Below, in pieces: positions 23,695-33,271 of a stretch of DNA of 55,483 bases. The stretch spans positions 1 through 55,483 of the forward strand of contig JAQWAQ010000005.1 of NCBI GenBank assembly GCA_028707635.1, given 5' to 3'. Numbering within the stretch: position 1 is the first letter of the stretch; each line of letters starts with the position of its first letter. A program made the position numbers and the translations under genes. The stretch comes from Negativicutes bacterium. Lineage in GTDB: Bacteria > Bacillota > Negativicutes > JAAYSF01. Under the pieces are notes generated by a model, which saw only the letters and a list, made by a program, of their open reading frames with translations, was not told the DNA's origin and searched no databases.

Positions 23695-25011
23695 TTAACG
23701 TCGAAATTTAACATTGGCCATTCGCGCTTTAATTTCAGCCTCACAGCCGTTTTGCGTAGGCTTATAATAAGTAGTTCCCTCTAATTCAGTGGGTAAATAC
23801 TGTTGCTCAACATAGTTACTCTCATAATTATGTGGGTACAAATAAGTAACCCCATGCCCTAATTCCTTAGCGCCCTTATAGTGAGCATCCCTCAAATGGC
23901 GCGGTACTTGCCCACATTCTTTATTTTTAATGTCAGATAGCGCATGGTCAATAGCAAGATAGACCGCATTGCTTTTCGGTGCGGCAGCTATATAGGTTAC
24001 CGCCTGGGCCAGTGGGATCCGCGCCTCGGGTAAGCCCATATGCCGGGCTGCATCTGCGGCGGCAACAGCAAGGATCAACGCTTGGGGGTCAGCATTGCCG
24101 ACGTCCTCGGCAGCGCAGATAATCATTCGCCGGGCAATAAAATTTAGATCCTCTCCCGCTGACAACATTCGGGACAAGTAATGCAAAGCAGCATCAACAT
24201 CTGAGCCACGCATGCTTTTGATAAATGCCGAAACAACATCATAGTGATTGTCCCCACTTTTATCATAGGCAAGGATTTTTTCGCCAACAACCATTTCAAG
24301 AACATCTTCAGTTAATTTAGTTAAATTAGCTGCTTGAAGTAAAGCAACAGACTGCTCCAAAATATTGAGCGCAATTCTGGCATCGCCATGTGACAGGTCA
24401 GCAATTTTATCAATAGTCCCCTCATCACAGCTCATATTAAATTTTCCAAAACCACGCTCATCATCATTCAAAGCTTGTTTGATTATGGCAAGCATGGCAC
24501 TTTTATTAATCGGGTTTAGCCGTATAACCCTAACCCTGGACAACAGCGGTAAATTGACCTCAAAATAGGGATTCTCGGTTGTCGCTCCAATTAATATCAA
24601 TCGGCCATCTTCCACATAAGGCAATAGTGTATCTTGCTGTGTTTTATTAAATCGATGGATCTCATCGATAAATAGAATGGTCCGTTTACCGTACAGTTTA
24701 ATCCGTTCTTTCGCTGCCTCAACCGTTTTTCTTATGTCGGAAATACCAGCTTCCACTGCATTAATTTTTTCAAAATGGCATCCAGTAGTACTGGCAATTA
24801 TTTGGGCTAAAGTCGTCTTGCCTGTTCCAGGCGGTCCAAATAATATCAATGATGGGATATTGTCAGATTCAATCATTCGGCGTAGAAAACCCTGTTGACC
24901 AACAACTTCATCTTGACCGTGTAGTTCAGTTAAATTACGCGGCCGCATCTTTACCGCAAGCGGTGCATTTTTTTCAAACGTCGCCTGACTTGCCAGTGAA
25001 AACAAATCCAT
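23695..25011 (-). CDS. rarA: Replication-associated recombination protein A (RarA/MgsA, AAA+ ATPase)
   Basis: A 438-residue clamp-loader-like AAA+ ATPase: Walker A GPPGTGKT at residues 59-66, Walker B LFIDEIHRF near 112-120, sensor-1 LIGATTENP, and the C-terminal tetramerisation domain with HYKGAKELGHG and YLYPHNYE. RarA acts at stalled forks with SSB and the replisome. It begins seven bases after the threonine aldolase gene, so the two probably share a message; the iscR promoter lies beyond its stop. The same rarA-Rrf2-nifS-mnmA order occurs in Bacillus (yrvN-cymR-yrvO-trmU). Confidence 0.94.
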   Translation of the reverse strand: MDLFSLASQATFEKNAPLAVKMRPRNLTELHGQDEVVGQQGFLRRMIESDNIPSLILFGPPGTGKTTLAQIIASTTGCHFEKINAVEAGISDIRKTVEAAKERIKLYGKRTILFIDEIHRFNKTQQDTLLPYVEDGRLILIGATTENPYFEVNLPLLSRVRVIRLNPINKSAMLAIIKQALNDDERGFGKFNMSCDEGTIDKIADLSHGDARIALNILEQSVALLQAANLTKLTEDVLEMVVGEKILAYDKSGDNHYDVVSAFIKSMRGSDVDAALHYLSRMLSAGEDLNFIARRMIICAAEDVGNADPQALILAVAAADAARHMGLPEARIPLAQAVTYIAAAPKSNAVYLAIDHALSDIKNKECGQVPRHLRDAHYKGAKELGHGVTYLYPHNYESNYVEQQYLPTELEGTTYYKPTQNGCEAEIKARMANVKFRR

Positions 25012-25017
25012 GTTTTA

Positions 25018-26049
25018 TCACCCTCTGAATATGTCGGTAATAGCCTTAATAACATAATCGATATCTTCATTACCTATATCATGATGCGTAACAAGCCTAA
25101 TCTTAAACTCACCAAACTGGCTACACTTAATACCATGATTCTCTAAAAGATTGGCAAACTGTTCAGCATTCATGCCAACCGATTGAACTTCAAACAACAC
25201 AATATTTGTCTGAACAGTATTCATATCAATACCAAATCCAAGGTTAGCAATGGCATCGGCCAAACGCCAGGCATTTTTATGGTCTTCATCCAATCGATCA
25301 ATCATTGTGTTTAGGGCTACAATACCGGCTGCAGCTAATATTCCGGCTTGGCGCATCCCGCCACCTAATAGCTTCCGTATTCTTCTGGCACTACTAATGA
25401 ATTCGCTGGTCCCCACAAGCAATGAGCCGACAGGGGCACATAACCCCTTTGAGAGGCAAAAATTAATAGAGTCTGCATATTCAGTCAGTCTTGCAACAGC
25501 TAAATTCTGAGCAACGGCTGCATTAAATACTCGTGCACCATCAATATGAATCGGGATATTATGCTTATCCGCAACAACTTTGACGGCTTTCAAACAGTCG
25601 GGCGTATAATAGGTTCCCCCCGCTCGGTTATGGGTGTTTTCCAGGCATATCAACGCTGTACGGGGCTGGTGAATATCATCGCCACGAATTGCCTTTTCAA
25701 CTTTATCAGCTGATATAACACCTCTTACTCCTTCGATTGTCCGTGTTTGGACGCCAGCTAAAGTAGCCAGTCCCCCTACTTCATAATAATACATATGGCA
25801 TTCTGACTCACAGATAATCTCATCCCCGCGTTTAGTGTGAACCAGAGCAGCAATCTGATTACCCATTGTGCCGCTTGCAACAAATAATCCGGCTTGCTTT
25901 CCCGTAAGCTGCGCACCCAAATCTTCCAAGGCTCGTACTGTAGGGTCTTCCCCATAGACATCATCGCCTACCTCTGCCTGATACATCGCCTTACGCATTT
26001 CAGACGTCGGTTGTGTGACTGTATCACTACGCAAATCAACTATTTTCAT
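25018..26049 (-). CDS. Low-specificity L-threonine aldolase
   Basis: A 343-residue PLP enzyme of the threonine aldolase/beta-eliminating lyase family. KIVDLRSDTVTQPT at the N-terminus, GDDVYGEDPTV, the PLP-binding IHIDGARVFNAAVA, and the lysine-containing SINFCLSKGLCAPVGS are all present. It cleaves L-threonine or L-allo-threonine to glycine and acetaldehyde, a route to glycine and serine. ATG 26049 is preferred over TTG 26064 because GGGGAG lies eight bases upstream. It is followed by rarA after six bases and preceded by the 6S RNA gene. Confidence 0.93.
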   Translation of the reverse strand: MKIVDLRSDTVTQPTSEMRKAMYQAEVGDDVYGEDPTVRALEDLGAQLTGKQAGLFVASGTMGNQIAALVHTKRGDEIICESECHMYYYEVGGLATLAGVQTRTIEGVRGVISADKVEKAIRGDDIHQPRTALICLENTHNRAGGTYYTPDCLKAVKVVADKHNIPIHIDGARVFNAAVAQNLAVARLTEYADSINFCLSKGLCAPVGSLLVGTSEFISSARRIRKLLGGGMRQAGILAAAGIVALNTMIDRLDEDHKNAWRLADAIANLGFGIDMNTVQTNIVLFEVQSVGMNAEQFANLLENHGIKCSQFGEFKIRLVTHHDIGNEDIDYVIKAITDIFRG

Positions 26050-26166
26050 GTAATTTCTCCCCAATCCATACTGTTAGTCATATTATTAGTTATCAATTCG
26101 CTAATAAATTCTAAAATTCCTATCAGAATAAGTTATTACCGTCTATTATTAACAGCACTTATCGTA

Positions 26167-26213
26167 TAAAAAAACCTGGCTTATACAAGTCCACAGGACT
26201 CATCATAAACCAG
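26167..26213 (-). terminator. Rho-independent terminator after the 6S RNA gene
   Basis: A long hairpin with outer CCTGG/CCAGG arms and an inner AGTCC/GGACT stem (26174-26213) is followed on the minus strand by seven Ts (26167-26173). Confidence 0.9.
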
Positions 26214-26221
26214 GTTGCTTT

Positions 26222-26410
26222 CACATAAAGATTAAACCCCACCATGCCGTTTCACCGCTGTTTTGAACCTGCCCTAAGCAGGTGGGTGCCTTCCTAATTA
26301 CTTTATGTGTCCCTTGACAAGGGCTTACATGCCATAATCAGAGTGAGGCTCCCGCAGTAAATGTGTTGGCTCAAAACATTGGCCTTCACGCGCACAGTAG
26401 GGTTAAGAAT
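26222..26410 (-). ncRNA. ssrS: 6S RNA (RNA polymerase regulator)
   Basis: The otherwise gene-free stretch 26065-26499 contains a minus-strand RNA of about 185 nt. The ends pair: AACCCTAC at 26397-26404 with GTGGGGTT at 26236-26243. Inside are a long interrupted rod and the 3'-half segment GGCACCCACCTGC... GCAGGTTCAAAACAGC, which I recognise as typical of Firmicutes 6S RNA. It lies just downstream of aspS and is followed by a strong terminator, the location recalled for Bacillus bsrA. 6S RNA mimics an open promoter and sequesters housekeeping RNA polymerase. Family recognition is from memory; exact ends are approximate. Confidence 0.75.
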
Positions 26411-26499
26411 TATTATCTTTTCGATTTTATCTTATCAAATAAGCCCTCTGAAAGCAAGTGAGTGAATATGGAATGTTTTTACAAATCACTGGGCAGCTA

Positions 26500-28287
26500 C
26501 TACTTTTTTACCAAAACTGCAGTTTTAATGCTTAGTTCTTTTAACTGTTTTGAAGCCACCTCTGACGGAGCTTGGGTCATAATATCTGTTGCACTCTGGG
26601 TTTTCGGGAATGCGATGACATCACGAATTGATGACCTTTTTGCCATAATCATAACAAGTCTGTCTAAGCCAAACGCAATACCACCATGCGGAGGTGTACC
26701 AAATTCGAAGGCTTCAAGCAGGAAGCCGAATTTAGCTATAGCTTCTTCAGGTGTCAAACCAATGGCTTTAAAGACCTTTTCTTGCAACTCACGGTTATAA
26801 ATTCTAAGACTACCGCCGCCAATTTCAGTACCGTTTAGCACCATATCATATGCTTTGGCCTTTACGCGGCCGGGATCGCTTTCCAGATATTCAATATCTT
26901 CATCGCGAGGCGATGTAAATGGATGATGCATTGCCGTCCATCGTTTATCCTCTTCGTCATATTCAAACATCGGAAAATCAATTATCCACAAGAAATTCAA
27001 CTTATCTTGATCAATCAAATTCAAACGGCGAGCCATCTCAAGACGAAGTTGCCCTAAAGCATTGGCAACAACTGGCGCTTTGTCGGCAATAACGAGGAGT
27101 AAATCGCCTGTTTGTGCTTGAGCTGTTTCAGTAATTTTCTTCATGATATCATCGGAGAAAAATTTAGCAATCGGGGACTTAGCACCTTCAGGTGTAAAGC
27201 AAATCCAGGCTAGCCCTTTTGCACCATAAGTGGCAACATAGTTAACTAAGCCGTCAAGTTCACGGCGGGGAATATTGGCATAGCCTTTTACGTTAATGGC
27301 TTTAACTTGACCACCGTCAGCCAAAACAGTTTCGAACACCTTAAAGTCTGATCCCCTTACAACATCTGATAAATTTGTCAGTTCCATGCCAAACCGAAGA
27401 TCAGGTTTGTCAGAACCATATTTATCCATAGCCTCTTGATAGCTAAGACGAAGGAATGGCGTTTGCACATCTGCCCCAATGGATTCCTTAAACAGCTTTG
27501 CAATCATTTCTTCCATTATATTTAAAATATCTTCACGATCAATAAATGACATCTCAACATCCAACTGTGTAAACTCTGGCTGGCGATCAGCACGTAAATC
27601 TTCATCACGGAAACAACGGACAATCTGGAAATATTTTTCTATGCCAGCGACCATTAGTATTTGCTTAAAAATTTGCGGTGACTGTGGCAAGGCATAGAAC
27701 TTACCAGGATTGACACGACTAGGGACAAGATAGTCTCTAGCTCCTTCAGGAGTGCTTTTCGTTAACATTGGTGTTTCAACTTCCAAGAAACCGTGACTGT
27801 CAAAATAATCACGCATAGCCTTCGCTACCCGGTGACGTAGAATCATATTATACTGCATTTCAGGTCTGCGCAAATCCAAATACCGATATTTAAGCCGCAG
27901 CAGTTCGTCAACTTCAATATTATCTTGGATATAAAATGGCGGAGTTTTAGCACTATTCAAGATGCGAAGCTCAGCGCCAAATACTTCGATTGCCCCTGTT
28001 GACATATTCTCATTAATCGTTTCAGCTGATCTTAATTTCACGGTTCCCCGTACAGCAAGAACATATTCAGAACGAACACTTTCAGCCTTAGCAAAAGCCT
28101 CTTTGTCCATTTCAGGTGAAAACACAACCTGAACAATACCAGAACGATCACGCAAATCAATGAATATCAAACCACCATGGTCACGACGGCGAGATACCCA
28201 GCCGCATAGAACAACTTGTTGTTCGGCCTGCTGCTTCCCCAATTGTCCACATGAATGTGTTCGTTTTAAACCTGTCATTATATCCAT
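26500..28287 (-). CDS. aspS: Aspartyl-tRNA synthetase
   Basis: About 595 residues, bacterial-type AspRS. The OB-fold anticodon domain (VVLCGWVSRRRDHGG followed by LIFIDLRDRSG) comes first, then motif 1-2 (FRDEDLRADRQPEFTQLD), the bacterial GAD insertion, and motif 3 (GIAFGLDRLVMI). It charges tRNA-Asp; whether it also misacylates tRNA-Asn cannot be settled here. ATG 28287 follows GGGGG by seven bases; it begins two bases before the hisS stop ends, so translation is likely coupled. The 6S RNA gene follows. Confidence 0.96.
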   Translation of the reverse strand: MDIMTGLKRTHSCGQLGKQQAEQQVVLCGWVSRRRDHGGLIFIDLRDRSGIVQVVFSPEMDKEAFAKAESVRSEYVLAVRGTVKLRSAETINENMSTGAIEVFGAELRILNSAKTPPFYIQDNIEVDELLRLKYRYLDLRRPEMQYNMILRHRVAKAMRDYFDSHGFLEVETPMLTKSTPEGARDYLVPSRVNPGKFYALPQSPQIFKQILMVAGIEKYFQIVRCFRDEDLRADRQPEFTQLDVEMSFIDREDILNIMEEMIAKLFKESIGADVQTPFLRLSYQEAMDKYGSDKPDLRFGMELTNLSDVVRGSDFKVFETVLADGGQVKAINVKGYANIPRRELDGLVNYVATYGAKGLAWICFTPEGAKSPIAKFFSDDIMKKITETAQAQTGDLLLVIADKAPVVANALGQLRLEMARRLNLIDQDKLNFLWIIDFPMFEYDEEDKRWTAMHHPFTSPRDEDIEYLESDPGRVKAKAYDMVLNGTEIGGGSLRIYNRELQEKVFKAIGLTPEEAIAKFGFLLEAFEFGTPPHGGIAFGLDRLVMIMAKRSSIRDVIAFPKTQSATDIMTQAPSEVASKQLKELSIKTAVLVKK

Positions 28288-28288
28288 A

Positions 28289-29554
28289 TTATTCCCCCAT
28301 CTCAGCATTAAGCTTATCTAGAGCTTTGGCAAAATCAAGTAGTTCTTGCTCACCGCTCGCCATATTTTTTACCATAACTTTATTCTGGGCAGCCTCATCA
28401 TCCCCGATAATGGCTACATAGCTTGCCATACATTTATTAGCCAATTTCATTTGGGCTTTTAGACTGCGATTCATAAAGTCCATATCAGCTGTTATCCCTG
28501 ATCTTCTTAGCTCACATAACAATTTAAATGCGAAAGGCTTTGCCTGTTCACCAAGTGTTACTACAAAGATTGCTAACTTGTTATCTATTGTAGGCAATAA
28601 TGATTGCTTTTCAAGCGCTAGCAAAACTCTTTCCATCCCGATTGCAAAACCAATTCCAGGTGTATCCGTTCCACCACACTCGGCTACCAAGCCATCATAT
28701 CGGCCACCACCACATACAGCACTTTGTGCCCCAAGCGGCTCATATTGTATTTCAAAAGCAGTTTTAGTGTAATAATCAAGACCACGAACTAAGCGGGGAT
28801 TCAGCTTAAATTCAATGTTAGCTGCACTTAATAACTGCTTTAAGCCCTCAAAGTGGTCTTTGCAATCCTCGCATAAACAGTCGGCCATTTCCGGTGCGCC
28901 TTGTGAAAGCTGCCCGCACCGCGAGTTCTTACAATCAAGTATACGCATTGGATTTCGTCCAAAACGCGATTGACAGTCCCCACAAAAATCGGAAAGATTA
29001 TTTCTAAGATAGTCCTGCAACCTTTCCCGATAGACCGGGCGGCAGGTTGGGCACCCTACAGAATTAAGATAAAGCTTCAGCTCTTGCAGCCCAAGCTTTT
29101 CTAAAAATTGCACTGCTAAAATAATGATTTCAGCATCAATTGCAGGCCCTTTGGCACTCAATGCTTCAATGCCGAACTGATGAAACTGACGGAATCGACC
29201 AGCTTGCGGCCTGTCATAGCGAAACATTGGCCCAATATAAAATAATTTTGTCGGTTGCGAATCAGCATAGATTTTGTTTTCCAAAAACGATCGAACAACG
29301 GCTGCAGTGTTTTCTGGCCGCAGCGTAATACTACGTTCGCCTCTGTCTGTAAAGGTGTACATCTCTTTTTCAACAATATCGGTTGTTTCCCCAATTCCTC
29401 GCAAAAACAATTCAGTATGTTCAAAGATTGGTGTTCTTATTTCTTGATAATTAAACAGACTACATATTTCACGCGCGGTATTTTCAATATATCGCCAATA
29501 GCCAACTGTTGCTGGCAATATATCCTTGGTTCCACGCGGACCTGTTGTCAACAT
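28289..29554 (-). CDS. hisS: Histidyl-tRNA synthetase
   Basis: A 421-residue class II synthetase starting MLTTGPRGTKDILPATVGYW. Motif 2 FRYDRPQAGRFRQFHQFG, the HisA-type LVRGLDYYTKTAFEI, and motif 3 GIGFAIGMERVLLAL are visible; a C-terminal anticodon domain follows. An extra Cys-rich stretch (CPTCRPVYRERL, CGDCQSRFG, CLCEDCKDHF) in the insertion domain may bind zinc, as in many Firmicutes HisRS. The start ATG 29554 has GGAGG nine bases upstream and the gene begins two bases before the hemZ stop, so translation is probably coupled. An in-frame upstream extension has no support. Confidence 0.95.
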   Translation of the reverse strand: MLTTGPRGTKDILPATVGYWRYIENTAREICSLFNYQEIRTPIFEHTELFLRGIGETTDIVEKEMYTFTDRGERSITLRPENTAAVVRSFLENKIYADSQPTKLFYIGPMFRYDRPQAGRFRQFHQFGIEALSAKGPAIDAEIIILAVQFLEKLGLQELKLYLNSVGCPTCRPVYRERLQDYLRNNLSDFCGDCQSRFGRNPMRILDCKNSRCGQLSQGAPEMADCLCEDCKDHFEGLKQLLSAANIEFKLNPRLVRGLDYYTKTAFEIQYEPLGAQSAVCGGGRYDGLVAECGGTDTPGIGFAIGMERVLLALEKQSLLPTIDNKLAIFVVTLGEQAKPFAFKLLCELRRSGITADMDFMNRSLKAQMKLANKCMASYVAIIGDDEAAQNKVMVKNMASGEQELLDFAKALDKLNAEMGE

Positions 29555-29555
29555 C

Positions 29556-31103
29556 CTAATATTCCTCCTCATTTCGTGCAAACAAAGCTGCAAGAAGTTG
29601 ATCCCGTCTGCCAGTGTATACATCCACATTATGTATATAGGATAGTAAATCCTTAGCATTATAGCAACTTTTTAATCTCCAGTTAGAAACATTAACCGCC
29701 TTAGTGGCAGCTGCAGGGCCTATACCAATGATTGTCTGTCGTTCCTCCATAATCTGAACATTGTACCGGCATTCTGCACCAGCCTTAGCATAACCGACAT
29801 TTTCGAGATTACCCATCATGTATTTTTGTCGATACAGATAGTAAGGATGCATGTTCATTTGGCACGCATACTGTTCGGCAATATCTAACATATGTTGGAT
29901 ATTCTCTCCTTGGAGAGAGGTTGGTTTTAAATAATGTGCGATCTCCGTTTTAAGAATTGACCCTTTTTTTACTGCCAAGGTATGCACGGTTAGATTATCA
30001 GGATTTAAAGCCTTAATTTGGGCCATGGTATCAGCAACATCTTGCACATCTTCCCCTGGCAACCCGGCGATAACATCCATATTAATCAGTGGAATACCTG
30101 ACTGCCTTATTTTACCGAATGTATTTATTATATCCTCAACAGTATGATTTCGTCCAATAAGATTTAAAGTTTTTTGTTGCATGGATTGCGGGTTTATGCT
30201 TACACGCGACACGTTATAAGCTCTCATAGTATCAATTTTTTCTTCATTGATACTATCAGGACGTCCTGCCTCAACTGTAAACTCCCGCGTCGAACTTGTA
30301 ATAAAGTGGTCGCTGACGCTAGATAATAACCCCTTAAAATGCTTGTTGCTCAAGCTTGTAGGCGTTCCTCCACCAATATAAATGTTTTCTACAGTCAAAT
30401 TATACCGTCTTATAAGATTACATGCAGCTTCAATATCTTTCCTTAAAGCAGTTAAGAAAACGTCAATTCTATCATCATTAGGTAGAACATACGCTGGGAA
30501 AGAACAATACAAACATCTGGAAGGACAAAAAGGAATACCCACATATATACTTACTGCTTTTGGAGCAGAGCGGTTAAGAGCGAAGAACAACCGTTGCCGT
30601 ATCGCAATATCAGTAACTAATTTTGCCTTTGTTCCCGCAACAGCATACTGATTCGAAATCATCGCTTTACTATCATTCTGCGACAATCCTTGGTCCAGAA
30701 GTCGGTGAACTAACTTAGTTGGTCTAACACCATGGAGAATACCCCAAGGGCCAGGATCTTGTCCAGTAATTTGACACATGGCAGCAAGAGTATTCAATTT
30801 AGTTAGGCGCTTATAGGCCGAAACAGGCGGCTCACACTCTGATGTAACGTGATTCACTTGTTTTAAACACTTCATTGAACCGTCGTCCAAGCGATAGATA
30901 AATTCGGTGTTTACTTGTATTGGTTCCTGACTATCAATTTTGCTTTTGACCAATACAGTATCTGCTGGCAGCCAGGTACTTGCACCATCTTCTTGCCTAC
31001 AATTTATTTTATTTTCAGTAATACCAAATAAAACCATGACGTCATTAATCGCCTTAGCTATGATAGTATCCGCACCATTTAAAACGAAATGCTTTATTAG
31101 CAC
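29556..31103 (-). CDS. hemZ: Coproporphyrinogen dehydrogenase HemZ (radical SAM)
   Basis: About 515 residues. The radical SAM motif CPSRCLYC gives C193, C197 and C200, preceded by YVGIPF and followed by YIGGGTPTSL, as in HemN/HemZ oxygen-independent coproporphyrinogen dehydrogenases. An N-terminal extension of about 180 residues before the radical SAM core is the HemZ feature. In B. subtilis HemZ function in haem synthesis has been questioned, so activity is not guaranteed. The best start is GTG 31103, overlapping the end of fur; longer forms would use TTG 31124. It sits between a Fur-type regulator and hisS. Confidence 0.88.
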   Translation of the reverse strand: MLIKHFVLNGADTIIAKAINDVMVLFGITENKINCRQEDGASTWLPADTVLVKSKIDSQEPIQVNTEFIYRLDDGSMKCLKQVNHVTSECEPPVSAYKRLTKLNTLAAMCQITGQDPGPWGILHGVRPTKLVHRLLDQGLSQNDSKAMISNQYAVAGTKAKLVTDIAIRQRLFFALNRSAPKAVSIYVGIPFCPSRCLYCSFPAYVLPNDDRIDVFLTALRKDIEAACNLIRRYNLTVENIYIGGGTPTSLSNKHFKGLLSSVSDHFITSSTREFTVEAGRPDSINEEKIDTMRAYNVSRVSINPQSMQQKTLNLIGRNHTVEDIINTFGKIRQSGIPLINMDVIAGLPGEDVQDVADTMAQIKALNPDNLTVHTLAVKKGSILKTEIAHYLKPTSLQGENIQHMLDIAEQYACQMNMHPYYLYRQKYMMGNLENVGYAKAGAECRYNVQIMEERQTIIGIGPAAATKAVNVSNWRLKSCYNAKDLLSYIHNVDVYTGRRDQLLAALFARNEEEY

Positions 31104-31537
31104 TTGTCCTGGCACTCCCGACAATAACCATAGAATTTGACTTGGTGATCAACAATTTTAAAATTGCTTTTTCGCGAAATAACACTTTCAAGCGTTTCAA
31201 GCAAGTCTCCTTCAAATTCTTTAACCTTTCCACAAGATAAACAAATAAGATGATGATGCTGATGAGGATTTGAAGATTCATTAATTTCATAGCGACTGCG
31301 CCCATCACCAAAATCCATTTTATGTAGAATATCTAAATCACTGAATATTTCTAACGTCCGATACACAGTTGCCAGACCAATATCCGTGTACTTTTGCCGG
31401 ACAATATTATGGACATCTTCGGCACATAAATGTTTATCGTGATTGTCAAGAAAAGCTTGAAGAATAATTTGTCGTTGTGGGGTTAACTTATATTGCCGGT
31501 CATGGAACTTCTGCCTAAGGTCGTCTATATTTATCAC
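31097..31537 (-). CDS. Fur family transcriptional regulator
   Basis: A 146-residue Fur-type repressor. A winged-helix DNA-binding domain (YKLTPQRQIILQAFLD, GLATVYRTLEIF) is followed by the metal-binding dimerisation domain with HHH at about 94-96, CLSCG (C99, C102) and the C-terminal pair CREC (C139, C142), the structural zinc site. Fur, PerR and Zur share this layout and cannot be firmly told apart here. GTG 31537 has AGGTG upstream. The stop overlaps the hemZ start, suggesting iron- or peroxide-responsive control of a unit with haem synthesis. Confidence 0.9.
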   Translation of the reverse strand: MINIDDLRQKFHDRQYKLTPQRQIILQAFLDNHDKHLCAEDVHNIVRQKYTDIGLATVYRTLEIFSDLDILHKMDFGDGRSRYEINESSNPHQHHHLICLSCGKVKEFEGDLLETLESVISRKSNFKIVDHQVKFYGYCRECQDKC

Positions 31538-31591
31538 TCAATTCACCTAGCCTTCTCATTAATCTTGACTGTGCCATTGTTCACTATCATT

Positions 31592-32620
31592 TCATTTATA
31601 ATACCATAAATAGCGGCATATAACTTTCAATAATGCTGCCACCGGTACTGCTAGCAACATACCCATAATACCATAAAGCTGCCCCCCGATGAGCAGAACA
31701 ATGATAATTGTTGCCGGGTGTAGGTCGATTGTATGCCCCATAACATTAGGAACAATAATATGGTTTTCAATCTGATGAACAATAATAAAGAAAAGCAGTA
31801 CCTTGACGGCCAGAGCGGGTGATGTTAAAAAAGCCAACAATATTGCCGGTATCGCACCAATGATGGGGCCAACAATTGGAATCGTCTCGGTGAGTGTCGC
31901 CAATAATCCCAGCACGAGAGGATATTCTACTTCTAATGAATACATGCCGCAGAAAACAGTGAGTCCAATCAAAATGCTAATCCAAAATTGACCGCGTATA
32001 TACCCACTGATAACAGCAGCCATCTCATCGATTATTGTGTGAATCTCATTTCTCTTATCAACTGAAAATATTGAAACAAAGCTTTCCTTTAAATATTTCC
32101 AGTCCTTCATAAAATAATATGCCAATACGGGCACAACCACCATTTCAATAATTCTAGAAGCCAAATCGAAAATTGAATTAACAATCTTTCTGACTAAACC
32201 TACTGAGAATGAAGCAGCACTGGATACTGTTTGTTGCACCAAACTAGAGAGATTGGCCGGCAGAGTCACTTCACTTGCGCGCGCTTCTATAGCTATCGTT
32301 ATCTGTTGAATTTTTTGGATTAAATACGGTAAATTAGCAACAAATTTTTCAAATTCATGAACAAATGGCATAAATACAAAAGTAGCAATAATTGTTAAAC
32401 ATACACCCGCAAACAGGAATGACAATAATATAGCCAGTCCTCGCGGCATAATAAACGATTTAATCCGAATTTTACATAACAAATCCACTAAAGGATTTAA
32501 GATAAATGCTAGTACAATGGCAATAATGATTGGAATATAGATGGCCGAGACCAAGCTAGCTATATAAAAAGCAATACCTAGTATGGCTACCTTTATCCAG
32601 TTAATCTGAGACTTAACCAT
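31592..32620 (-). CDS. AI-2E family transporter (second copy)
   Basis: A 342-residue PerM/AI-2E-type membrane protein, paralogue of the gene at 18.3-19.4 kb. Multiple helices, LATLTETIPIVGPIIGAIP and the C-terminal HQIENHIIVPNVMGHTIDLHP signature are visible. ATG 32620 fits AGGTG six bases upstream; the GTG at 32629 would lie inside that site. It follows the metallo-hydrolase gene by a few bases and precedes fur. Transport direction and substrate are unknown. Confidence 0.87.
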   Translation of the reverse strand: MVKSQINWIKVAILGIAFYIASLVSAIYIPIIIAIVLAFILNPLVDLLCKIRIKSFIMPRGLAILLSFLFAGVCLTIIATFVFMPFVHEFEKFVANLPYLIQKIQQITIAIEARASEVTLPANLSSLVQQTVSSAASFSVGLVRKIVNSIFDLASRIIEMVVVPVLAYYFMKDWKYLKESFVSIFSVDKRNEIHTIIDEMAAVISGYIRGQFWISILIGLTVFCGMYSLEVEYPLVLGLLATLTETIPIVGPIIGAIPAILLAFLTSPALAVKVLLFFIIVHQIENHIIVPNVMGHTIDLHPATIIIVLLIGGQLYGIMGMLLAVPVAALLKVICRYLWYYK

Positions 32621-32639
32621 AAAGCTCACCTGTCCAATC

Positions 32640-33260
32640 CTACTGGATAAATTGATTCATTCTTCGTTCCCATCCAATCGACGTTTCCGATCCATGACCG
32701 GGAAAAACCTTGGTAGTATCAGGTATACTCAATAACTTCTCTTTTATGTTTTGAATTAGCGCACTATAGGAACCGCCTGGAAAATCAGTCCGTCCGATTG
32801 ATTCATGAAACAGCGTATCGCCACTAAACAAAACACCATTGGCCAGCAAACAAATCCCGCCTGGTGTATGACCGGGCGTATGAATTACTTTTAATTCAAC
32901 ACTACCAAAACGAATGACATCGCCATCCTTTAACAATAAATCGGCTGGTTCAAACTGGATACTATTGCCAATATATATTGATAAATTATGTCGGGCACTT
33001 GTCAGCATCTCAGCATCAGCAGCGTGAATTAATATGGCTGCTCCTGTCGCTTGCTTCAGCTTTTCATTACCCGCAATATGATCCGCATGACCATGCGTAT
33101 TGATGATATACTTTACTGTCAATTTTTCTCTTGCAATGACAGCAAGTACTTCAGTTGGATCACCACCAGGATCAATGACTGCCGCCTCTAAACTCTTTTC
33201 ACAATATAGTAAAAAACAATTAGCCCCTAAATGCCCAAGCTGAAATTGTATCGTTCTCAT
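32640..33260 (-). CDS. MBL-fold metallo-hydrolase (glyoxalase II-like)
   Basis: A 206-residue metallo-beta-lactamase-fold enzyme with the dinuclear metal motif THGHADHIAG, HTPGHTPGG, SGDTLFHESIGRTDFPGG and VFPGHGSET. The pattern and length are closest to YcbL-type glyoxalase II-like hydrolases of thioesters; the C-terminal domain of full glyoxalase II is missing. Substrate unknown. GGAGGCGAAAT gives a strong ribosome site. It follows dtd by about 10 bases in the rel-dtd operon, the usual Firmicutes arrangement. Confidence 0.9.
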   Translation of the reverse strand: MRTIQFQLGHLGANCFLLYCEKSLEAAVIDPGGDPTEVLAVIAREKLTVKYIINTHGHADHIAGNEKLKQATGAAILIHAADAEMLTSARHNLSIYIGNSIQFEPADLLLKDGDVIRFGSVELKVIHTPGHTPGGICLLANGVLFSGDTLFHESIGRTDFPGGSYSALIQNIKEKLLSIPDTTKVFPGHGSETSIGWERRMNQFIQ

Positions 33261-33271
33261 ATTTCGCCTCC

